Source: Branchiostoma floridae (lineage: Eukaryota; Chordata; Leptocardii; Amphioxiformes; Branchiostomatidae). Taken from it: a DNA stretch of 64,000 nucleotides. The DNA is taken from contig NC_049988.1 in assembly GCF_000003815.2 (NCBI RefSeq), positions 21,825,838-21,889,837 of the forward strand, read 5' to 3'. Positions 42,801 to 54,800 of the stretch are shown here, piece after piece. Numbering within the stretch: the stretch's first letter is position 1; the number at the start of each line of letters is the position of its first letter. The position numbers and the translations under genes are program-made. A model generated the notes under the pieces. That model had not been told where the DNA came from, made no database searches, and worked only from the letters and a program-made list of their open reading frames with translations.

Positions 42801-45800
42801 TTCTAGAACAGAAACTATCTCAGCTCGTGCAACAAGAAGGGAGAGCATAAATCACTTGCTCACTGTAAAGCTAAACTTGTATTGACCAAGGGGGGTACTG
42901 TATAATTACATGTACCTCCTTGTTCTCTATGCTAGTATGCCATGTTGACATATACAATCTTAGTAGTCACATAGCATTTTTGAGGCTGTTGATTGTTATC
43001 CACTGTACAATTTTTGTGTGCAGGACAGAGCCCAATCCTCTCCTTCCACTGACAATAATCTCTCCAACCCCCTTGTACAAGTTGGACATGTCAAAGGATT
43101 TGAACCCAGGACCTCTGTTTTCTAGGTCTAACACCCTAAAGCATTTACCGAACACAGTACTGGTACAGTACTTGAATGTGTTCCTGACAGCTGCAAGGAA
43201 GGCCTCCCAGACACTTTCCCGAAGGGTCCAGCCAGTGGACACTGGCAGGGTTGAAAATTAGCAATTACTATGCCTGTCAATCAGCTATTTTGGCTGAGTG
43301 CCACATGATGGGGGTATGAATGGGGGGATCTGAGTAGCCTGACGTGATAGCCAGGCCAGGTAGACAGGCCAGCCCAGCCTTTTAAGCGAACCCATTGTGG
43401 TAGATGCCATTGAACTTTGCGACCTGCAAAATAAGCCAGATGTCGATCTAGAATTTCATGTCAAGGAAAGGAACTGTTTATCATCAAGTACAGAAGGATG
43501 TTCAGGGAACTGCTCAAGATTAGATATGTTGTCATGTAGTTCAAAACAACACTGAAATTGAAGTTTTTGAAAGTCTAAAAAAACACTTAGATTTCACCTA
43601 TTTGATATAAAGTCATCCTCAAATGTTGAATTGTTGCCAGAAATTTTAAACGTTCTGGTATATACTTTTGCAATTAACCCCATATATGGTCGGGATCACC
43701 TTGGCAGTTCAAATCCACACCAGCCATATTCTGTTGGTGACCTTGACCAGTAGAGGTCATTGTCAGGTTTATCTGGAGACTGTCAGGTTTGAACTTGACC
43801 TTGGTACCTGACAGTGAAGGTGGGGTTTGTTATCTTCTTATGAGAGGCAGGAATTCTGGGCCATGTTTGGCCGTTTGGCTGTTAGAAAGGAGGTCAGCAG
43901 GTCTGATATAAGCCAGGTTGTTTGAAGGCCAGTGGTGGGTACTGTTGTGGTAAAACATTATTTTCTTGTCGGTCCGGTCGAGAAAAAACTGGCCTGAAAA
44001 AATTCAGTAGACTGGATGTTGGATTAGAAACTGAGCAGATTATACCGGCACTACGGCGGCAGGCGTTCACCTGTTTTGAGGCTTATTGGTCCAAGAAAAT
44101 AACAAGAGCAAAGGAGAGGAGAGTTAATACTCCCTTTAGGGGGTTCTACAGTCAAACTTTGTCTAAGTTGTTAACATGAAGATAGGATGCTCCACCAAAC
44201 AGATTCCTTTGTACTTGTAGCGAAGTGGACATGTGTACACTTTTCTTTTGAGCGTAATCAGCCAAGTGGCCTGTAGTGGTGTAATGGTTAGGGTGTTTGG
44301 CTCAGATTCAGAACCCAGAGGTCCTGGGTTGGAATCCCCTGACATGCCATCTACATGTGTACATGACTTTCCTCACTCCACCCACCCAGGTACTAGGTGC
44401 AAAAATAGGTACCTGACTTAAGCTGAGTCCTTAACAAGACACAGTGGATAACATACGTAAAGAAGGTACAAACTGGGTACCTGACTTTGGTTGTGAAGGT
44501 AAAAGGCGATGGAAGAAGAGGGATGGGCTCCACCTTTAATACCGTGCCCTTAAAGACACTGTGGATAACATTCTACTGCATATGGCCTCGAAAAGGCTCT
44601 GGGGCTTCCTTTACGTTTGATCAGTCATTGTGATTCCACATAATTTGTAGCCGGAAATGTACAGCATCATTAGGTGCATTCTTTGTATACAGCATAATCG
44701 GTGCCTGAATTCTGCCTAAAGCGAAGCCAACCTACAGAATTTCATGTAAAACGTACACAGTCTATTTCAGTATTTACAGTTACTGTAGACAAGTTTAGGT
44801 TGGAGCATAGCAGACTGAAGACCTGAGTGAAAACGAGACTCCAGGAATGTTTTGTTTTTGTTTACATGGAGTCTCCAGGTATTCTTACAGAAACAAACAC
44901 ACCTGGTCATTAGAATGACTTCGAAATTCCTGCAGGGAGGAACAGCAATTATCTGTATCTGGGAAACAATGAAACATGGGAGGGGAGATTTGGAAATTAG
45001 GTCAGATCAGACGATTATCAGATTGATAAGTTTGAGATACCATGACAGGATTAGAAAGTCCAGTAGGTTTGTACACATGCAGTTCTTGAAATACTTTTTT
45101 CAGCAAAATCTGGTTGCGTTTGGAAGTGTGCAAGTGGGTATTTCTAGCACTGCCTCCATGAAAAGTTGAGGTATAGTTTTTACTCTACAATCATGATGTA
45201 TGGGGATATATCTCAAGAACTGCTGGATAGATTGTGATGGTATTTGGTAGGTCGGTACGTGGGGTGGTTCTGACTGTGAAGTTGGATTTTGGGCCTCCTG
45301 GTGGTTGACCTTGGTACTGCAGCAGCCATTTCTTTTTCATATCTTTGGACATGCTGTGGTCTTGTTTTTCTAAGACCAAAACTGAAATTGTCTTCATTCC
45401 ACATCAAAGTTTAGCATTGAAAGTAATAGAACATAACCTATTTTAACATCTCATCTCATATATTATTTAGAAATAAACAATAAATGTTTTATAGTCTACA
45501 ACAAGCTGCTATTCTCTAGTTGTGAATTCCGCAGAGAGCCACAAGTGGAAGAATGTGGGCTGGAATGTGACTGAAGGCCAGCTGTAATTGTTGACCTTCA
45601 CTACATGTTGATTGACTTTAACTGCTTAAAACAAGTCTTTATAGTTAGACACTTTAGGGGACCATATAGTGACTTAAAAGCAAGATTATAGGATTAAAAT
45701 ATCTATGTTGTCTTTGCATGCTCTTATTTATAAAAAGTTGATTAAACTGGTGAAGAGCCAACATCAATTTAATTTGTTTTTTCTGAAACATGTTTATGTA

Positions 45801-48800
45801 AAATCTATTCCTGCAGACATCATAAAAACAGAAGGCTGGGAGGAGTACTTGTATCTTACTATCACAGTTCTTACTCTGTTCACTTCCTGTAACCGTCTCT
45901 ATTTTCATTCATTATTTTCTTAAGTCTAAGAACCAGGAAATAAAATTGGTGCGGCCTAAAAAAGAAAGTTAGTGTTTTGGAAGATTGTTATTGGATTAAA
46001 ATATGTGTGCATGTGCATGTATCTGTGTTATTTCTGTTGAACAACTTGTCCTACTTTCTGTGATAGGGGAAGAATTTATGTGAGTTCGTGTTACAGATTA
46101 CAATCTGCATGGTTGGTGATTAGAACACTCCAGCTGATAATATTCAGCATTGAAGATTTTTTTTCTTCACATCACACTCCGAAGAAATAATTTGTTATCC
46201 TAGGATAGACACACAGGAGAACCACATCTCAACTTGTTAAGGTAGTTTAATTAAGATCCTTCAGAGTAATATATACATGTAGGGGTGTGCCTTTTTAACA
46301 GTCTGGCCAAAACCTATTACATGTATTCAAATCATTAGCTGCCATATTAGGGCCCCAAATACTCTCTTGTTTCAATTAGTTGATACCAAACATAACTCTG
46401 TTTAGCTAGCAACATCTCAAAAATGCTTCTGCAAATCTGTTTTTCATGTTTGTTCCTGTGTCATATAGGCCAGTGAGAGCCTGAAATAAAGAAATAACAG
46501 TTTTATCCCTGGCCTTGGCCAGACAAAGAGTTATAGGAATGTACTAGTACACTACTCTTAGACAGGTGTCTTATGCTGTATATGGCACTTGTAGGTTATA
46601 GGATACCCCTTTTACATAGTCAGGATCAGAAGGACATTCCGGACTATAGAGAGCCACTTCACAACTTGTTTGTGCCATGGCTCTATACTTAACATGGCCA
46701 TCTCAGCCTGCCAAGTGTATTTACTTGTATGGTATTACATAAAGTGTTCCGGATTCTACATTTGTACCTTCAAAAATGAATTCAAACTGTTTCTGATAAC
46801 CACTTCAGAGAATGTACTTCATGACTGACTGCATGGAAAATGCTGTCAAGTGTGCAGCTTGAATTGTGTTGGTTAAGTGTGCAGCCCTGTAACAGTACTG
46901 CATATTATATTGATGAAGACATGTAGACATATACATGTGTTAGGCCACACCAAGTAAATTGTTTGGTTCTCAGATTTAAAAGCAAATTATTATGTCAACA
47001 TGAAAATATGAATCTTAGGAGAAATAAATATGGTATTTGTATACTAGTACAAGTCATGGTGCCCCAACGACCCACACAGAGGTCATGGGATAGGTGAGGT
47101 GAGAATACTAGTACACAGTATCAGCAATTGAATGTAGTCAGATTCAAGTTTCCATCTTGACTTCTTGCTAACTAAATTTGCTAAGTGTCAGAGTTTAGAT
47201 TTGTTTGGCCTTAGAAATCCAGGCACATATAGTTTTAATACATCATACAAAATGAATCTACAATGTACATGCAACATTAACAATATAATGAAAAGGGTTG
47301 TAAACGGTCTAACAGAATCACCGACTGCAGTTTTTCATCAGTGGACTAAAAAGATGAAGGATAGCCGATGCTGTTGGAAACATCTTTTATTTTGGAGACG
47401 TGCAGTCATTTATTTTGTAATACCGTATCGTGTATTATTCTATGACACAGTAGAAGCTGTTTAGTTGCAATGCACACCCCATTTGCCATTATCTTTCGTG
47501 CAATTATCCGGGTGGTTCAATGATGTAAAGTTATCCAGCTGGACTGCACCGGTTTGTGATTTTGGGATCCGGTGCAATTAACAGAAGTTTGCAGTAATCC
47601 GTTGTGCAATTAACTGGCTTCTACTGTACCATGAACTTGAAGGCTTGATATCACTGGACAGATGTAGCCTGTACCAAGCTGTGGTTCAACATCAAATCTC
47701 CAGATAGATGACGTGTTTGTTATTAAAACTGTGTGGTATGCAGACAGTCCTGGCAGGTTTCAGTACATTAGAGCCTGCGTGTTGACCTACTGTATGGACA
47801 TGATCACTCCCCTAGTATAATACTGGAGCTTTGTGGGCTCATCGTAGCAGCTGGCTACATGTATGTTACTGTAGACTGTGTAGTTAGTTGGAACGTAATT
47901 TTGCTACTGAGAAATTTAAAGATAAGGGAATGTATTGGTGATGGGAGAAGTAAGGGGGTCTTAAATGGGCCACCAGATACAAATTTTTCTGTTGTGATCA
48001 GTTCACAATGGAGTGGAAACCATATAAATGGTACATATTTCATGATTTACAGTATAGAATATTAAACAAGTCACCACACCTAACCCCTACATATCTATGT
48101 ACAAAATGTAACTCTAAACACTGTTCAAAGCTCATGAAGAGCCCCCTATCAACTGTGATAATGATTGCAGGAAGAAAAGATTGTCAACAAGTAGGAAATA
48201 TGAAATATTGATCAATTTTTTGCATTTATTGGTATTAAAAAGGCTGAAACATGAAGACTGAAGGCTGTTGATTATACATCTGCAAAGTATAAGAATGGAA
48301 CAGAAATAAATAAACTTACAAATAAAATTAAACTTTGACTTATTCAAGTTCTTGTATCCTTTACCAATGTGATAAAACTGAACAGTTATAACTACAATTT
48401 CTTTAGTATGGACAGGATTCTTACTGAGTTTCGTTGAAGAGGTTCATCAGTCACGTATGCAAACAGTTATAACAATTTTCATCAATCAATGACTGTTTTT
48501 GAAAAGGTACAGTACATACCTCCCAAATTTTCGATGTCTACCAGTACATCATCGTCAGGGGAATGACCTAATCTCAGTTCTCGCGAGAGAACACGAGACT
48601 AGGTCAGGCTTGCGTGGATCATCTGCCCCCTCCCCCCGCCTCCTTGCAGAGAAGGGGTAGGTAGCACTTGGGCAGCTCCCAACCCTCGGTCCGGTTCAAC
48701 TTCGCAGCCTCAAAAACAGTCATTGATTGATGAAAATTGTTGTAACTCTTACTGAAATGTGTTTCCAGAAGCAAAACAAGACATTGACCAAATGTTTCCC

Positions 48801-51800
48801 ATCCCCCCCAGGCGTCAATGGACCTCCCCCCTGACAAGGCCAAGGTGCTGAGAAGTTACGACAACGACAAGAAATGGGACCTGATCTGTGACCAGGTAGG
48901 GCAACAAACAAACAAACAAACAAACAAACAAACAGGTGTTCATGTTAGGTAGTGTTAGACAACACAAGAAATGGGACCTGATCTGTGACCAGGTAGGGCA
49001 ACAGGTGTTAATGGGGATTCTGATGAGTTTTAATTATATCTTGATTAAGTATTAATGGTGCCAGGCACACTCAAACGAAACCTCTACATAACTTCATAAG
49101 AACCACCTGCCAAATATGACCACTTTTTGGTGGTCCCTTTGACGCAAGCATTGAGAATCCTGAAGTACTAATTTTTGTCACAGAAAAGAGAAGAGTTCCC
49201 AGTTTGTGGGGCTCTGTTGGCTGTGACTTAAAGTTGCTTTGAAACTGATATAAACCTAACAAAGGTAGAGTTTTGAATGACTGTTGTCATGTGGTTTTTG
49301 TGTGTAAACATTTTGTTTTGAAAAGTGTTTTATACTACATTTTTTGTAAGTTTTGTTACTGTCGTGTTACAGGAAAGAGTCCAGGCCAAAGAGCCCCCAC
49401 ACACCTACCTACAGAAACTACAGGGGTACATGGATGTCAACACAGCCAAGAAGGTCAGGAAATCTTGCACTACATGTCTATATAGTGGTGCGTACCTAAA
49501 GCCCGGACTTGGAATTGGACCTAAAAACGTTTAGGTCCAAGTCCAACAAAAACCTAAATGTCCGGACTCAAGTTCGGACTTGCAAAAAGATAATCTATCA
49601 CTATATTCCCTTTTCTTGTTCTAAACCATCTAAAACCTTCCATAGACAGTGAAATTTGCACTGGAAAAGGACAAAAAACATTTCCTGTCTACACTGGCTG
49701 TATATAATTTGCATGTATTTTTCACATTGCATTTCAGTTCATGCTAACATGCAATTTTATATGCACCATCCCCCATCCCCCTTAAAAAAGAAAACTTTCC
49801 AGCGCACATAATATGCAATGATGGGATCAGGTCCGGACTTATAAGTCCGGACCTGAACCTGAACTGCTGGACCTGAATTTGGACCTGAACCTGAATATGA
49901 GTTTAGGTACACACCACTATGTCTATATGATATAAAATCTTCATGATAAATAAATACATTTTGCGGTGTAGCAATGTGGTCAGGAGAACCTACTGTCCAT
50001 AATGAAACCTGATATATCCCAATGTGACACATGTAGCAAATTATTGCAGATCGTCATCATCAGTTATACCAACATTTCAGAATGACGTTTAAAAGACAAC
50101 TATATTACAGCTATCTTTACATATCAGATATTTTCAGAATAAGATGTAGCAAAGAGTGCAAAGGAAACCTGTATATAGATGTTACATTTAGATTTTATTG
50201 TTTTTTCTCCTTTTTTGATGAAAATGATGTTTTTTTTCTCCTTTTGCCCAGAAGAGTAGTCGCAAGATGCTGGAGTCCACACAGGTGCTGAGAGACATCG
50301 AGATCTCGCTCAGGACTAACAACATAGAGTAAGTCTGACACTTAATAATCATCCTCTTCCTGTTGAGATATAAGTACCTGCAATAAGTACACTACATGGA
50401 GATCTCGCTCAGGACTAACAACATCGAGTACAAATGTATGATAATTTTTATGAAATCATCTTCTTTCTAATGAGACTTTCTAATGAAACTTTACTGTACC
50501 TACATCAAGATCTCGCTCAGGACTAACAAGGACTTCACAACTTTGTTATATTCTCAGGATGTGTACTCTTCCCAAAGACTTGAAACGTAAAAGTAGTAGG
50601 GCCTCAAATGTCTGGTGCTATAGAAGTCTGAAAATTGGCTTTTCAGGTTCTAAGTTATGATAGTGAAACAGATTAAGGGAGGAATGTTTCTAAAGCTTCC
50701 AACTGTACATGTACGTATTAATATACAGGTATGTATTCGCTTTGTGTAGAGTAGTAAACTAAAAAGTCATTGATACCATAAGACTTTCGTGGAGATGTAG
50801 TATGATATACATGTAGTAGGCACAAAGAAAGAACTGACTTGTTTTCTTTTTGCAGGTGGGTGAAAGAGTTTCTGAACCAGGAGAACAGTGGACTGGATGT
50901 GTTGGTGGACTATCTCACCTTCACTCAGATACAGATTGTCTCGTAAGTAAACTTTACAACTTGTAATACAAGTGTACATGTACCTCATCTTTACTATCTC
51001 ACCTTCACACAGATACAGATTGTCTCGTAAGTAAACTTCACTATCTCACATTCACACGGATACAGATTGTCTCGTAAGTCATGTTAACCTCATCTTACAG
51101 AGAATTTAAAGACAACAACGTTGCCCTTTTTCTGTACTAAAACAGTTAAATGTGATAAGAATTTTCTATCAATAAAATTCTTAATTGTCCTAATTAAAAA
51201 TTTGTTAACGGTACTAGATTATAGCGACTTTCACTGTCACTCATGTTATAGAGTCAATTGCAAAAATGTCATCATCGCAAACATTTGATACTAACATTTG
51301 AGACTTAAACTAAATGTTGTGAGCTACTCCCCTTTCCCTAACCGCTATGATTACCAACCTCAATATTCAATGGATTTTCAATAATGTAGAAGACTCGAGC
51401 CAAATCTCTACTTTCTTGGTGTAGTGAATTTTGTATTTTGAAGCCAGCAATGGCCACTCGTACCATAAGCCTTACAGATAAATAAAATAACGCTCTCTAA
51501 GATACAGCCATGTTTTTCCTCCCAGAGTAAAAAGATGCCAATTGCCAGGTTTGAAGCTATGATCGTGAAAAAGATTAAGGCAGAAATAATCCAAAAGCTG
51601 CCAAATGTACAATGTATAGAGTGCCCAGAGCCCCTCACACATTAGGCCAAACCTTCAGTACATCCTAACACACATGTTTATACCCCACAGTAAAGACGAC
51701 ACATTCGGCAGCATGTCTGCCAACTCCAGTCTGAGGAACATGGTCGGCTCCAGTCCATACACTCACAGACTGTCCCATAACTACAAACCTCCATCACCAC

Positions 51801-54800
51801 ATCCTAACACACATGTTTATACCCCACAGTAAAGACGACACATTCGGCAGCATGTCTGCTCACAGACTGTCCCATAACTACAAACCTCCATCACCACATC
51901 CTAACACACATGTTTATACCCCACAGTAAAGACGACACATTCGGCAGCATGTCTGCTCACAGACTGTCCCATAACTACAAACCTTCATCATCTCATCCTA
52001 ACACACGTGTTTATACCCCACAGTAAAGACGACACATTCGGCAGCATGTCGGCCAACTCCAGCCTGAGGAACATGGTCGGCTCCAGTCCGTACGCAAAAA
52101 GTCCGTCCCGCAAGTCCACCAAGAAGAACCGAGACGTGGGCACAACTCGGGAGCGGGAAGACGTGCACGTCTGTATCATGTGTCTCCGCGCCATCATGAA
52201 CTATCAGGTAAGGTCAATGACCTGTACAATAATGTAGCAAGTGGTAGGACAAAGCCTATGGGGCTGGTCACCATATACTGTAAATGCAGAAATGTTCGCA
52301 GTGGTTTTATTATTAATGTTCGTGGTTTTCGCGGTGGACACTTCACCGCGAATTTAAAACCACCGTGAACATTTTTCCCTGGCAGTAAGAGACTACAGTG
52401 CATGGTGCTACCGCAAACTTAAAACCACCGCGAAAAGTCCCTATTCATACCACCGTGAAATTAAATCCCTGCGAACTTAAATACATTTACAGTAGTGCAA
52501 GGATGTCTGCATCATGTGCCTACGTGCCATCATGAACTATCGGGTAAGGTCAACGACCTGAACCAGATGGCTGTTGCCATGGTTACAGTTAAAGTAGCAG
52601 ACACCCTGTGGTGTTCAATGACACAATGTTGCAAGTAGTAGGACAAAGCCTATGGGGCTGGACATCATATAGCATGAGGATCTCTGCATCATGTGTCTAT
52701 TTGCCATCATGAACTATCAGGTGAAATATTACGTTTTATCAACTTAAGGTCATTTAGTTACTTGAGCAACTGGATGGATTTGAGAATGGCAAGTCGTTTG
52801 AGATAACATCTGCTACCTTTTTGTCAGTGGCTAGAAAAGGTAGTAGATACTATCTGAAACATCTGACTGTTTCCAAACCATATCCAGTTGCCTAAGTAAC
52901 AACCATTTGGCATGTCATGTTACCCGGATGTCCAGCAGAATGTGTCATCTAGGCTGACCAGATTGGTTGGTCATTGTTCCTTAATTAGTAGCTGTAATGA
53001 ACATCAGCAGTAGTTCCAGTCTGTTATTGGAATGTATGTTGAACAATGTGTTGTACTAATGAATCCATAACCATGTGAGAAAGTATTGGTTAAAGCTATC
53101 TTCTATTTTCCTCTGTTCTCCAGCATGGGTTTAACATGGTGATGGCCCACAAGATGTGTGTGACGGCGATCGCTCTCAGTCTCAACCATAACAGTCCCAG
53201 GTACGAAAACTTCTTCTGTCGGTAGCCAATCAGAGCTTAGCCTTCTGCTGGTACTGTGTTTAAAAAAGTACTTTTCTAGTGATTATTAGTAAATATCAAG
53301 CTGTGAGAACATTCATTTGTAGCTTTGATCATTATGCAGATGGAAAACATCTATTTTAGTTGTACATATAGTAAGGTTCTTCAAAGACAACCAGAACTGT
53401 AATCACTTCCGACGTTTTAATTGCAGGACTTTAAACGATGTAACTCTATCTCTGTTATATACTTTGTCTGACCCTTGCCTCTTCCCTCATGACCTCAATG
53501 AAAAGCATCCTGCTGGCCGATTTGAGCTTTCATGAATAAATAAAGGTTGAAACAAACAAACAAACAAACAAACAAACAGTTGTATTTTCTATCACAAAAC
53601 AACCAACATTAGGGCATCTACAATGGCATTCTCTTCCCTTCCAGAACGAAGGCCCTTGTCCTTGAGCTGCTGGCAGCCATGTGCCTGGTGAAGGGAGGGC
53701 ACGAGATCACACTCAAGGCTTTCGACAACTTTAAGGAGGTACGTGTCATCTTAAGATGTCTCCCAAGATGCAAGCAATAATTATTATCCTGAAATGGTAT
53801 GATGATGGTTTTAAGTACACAGTTTCGTGTTTAGTTACCTATGAAAGAAAGCGGAATATTTGTGATCCAAAGAAATAAAACAGAAACAAGGTTTGAAAGA
53901 TCTGTTGACAACAACTCAAGTTGTGCTGCAATATTCTCGATGATCTAAACAGTGTAATTCATAACGGTTTATTTGTCATTTATGCTCATGTCTTTTTGCC
54001 CCCAGGTTTGCTACGAGACGAAGCGGTTTGAAAAACTGATGGACTCCTTCTGTACAGAGGAGAGCAACATTGACTTCATGGTGAGGATGGTTTTACCTAC
54101 ACTGAACACTAGAAATGACTGTATTTCTTGAATTTCACATTTGAAAACAAATCTGATGGTAGTGTAGTGTGTTCTATATATAAGTTTGGCTGTAAAAGAC
54201 AGGTATATATTCGTTTACATGTAGTCAGGGCTGGCCAACTAGCCAGTGGCTGTTCCAATTGAGTAGTTTTGTTGTCATGTCACACACTGCATGTATATAT
54301 TTTCTATATTTACTTGTATGAATTGTCAGTCAGTAAACAGGAAGATGAAGATGTCTGTAAGCTAACCGCATGTCATTTGTTTCAGGTTGCCTGTATGCAG
54401 TTTATCAACATTGTTGTGCACAGTGTAGACGACATGAACTACAGGGTACACCTACAGTACGAGTTCACTCAGCTGGGCCTGGATACTTATCTAGAGGTAA
54501 GCAGTCCTGTATTAAAAAGTCTCTACATTGCAGTGCAAAATTGGAAAAACATTTTAAAAACATGAAATGTGGAGAGAGAGTATTGAACGCAGATGTAAAA
54601 AAACTGTTAATATTTTGTTTCAAAGAGTAGAAATATCTGTTACTGAATATAGACATATAAGAATTTTTGGAAAAACTTCAGTGCACAGTGACATACATAC
54701 ACAGTTGTCAGACTAAGTCATTTGTGAAAGTAGCCTTGAACATGTCGAGGGAACTTTTTCCATACCCAAAGTATTTTAGTGTTGCTTAGATGCACCCAAT

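Larger units (their letters stand above)
33835..48811. other. FMNL intron 1 (15 kb), repeat reservoir
   Basis: No further FMNL exon or nested gene is recognised. It contains foldback pairs, tRNA-derived SINEs, hAT-, MULE- and GGCCACACC-type elements listed separately. Gaps between them are AT-rich and featureless to the eye. Confidence 0.6.

Noticed and set aside
44262-44345. Possible functional tRNA gene
   Set aside because: A- and B-box-like text is present, but the acceptor stem does not pair, related copies exist on the other strand, and the body continues as a SINE.
51661-52040. CRISPR-like direct repeats
   Set aside because: Repeat spacing is irregular and units are an exon start plus intron end in a chordate gene; no bacterial context.
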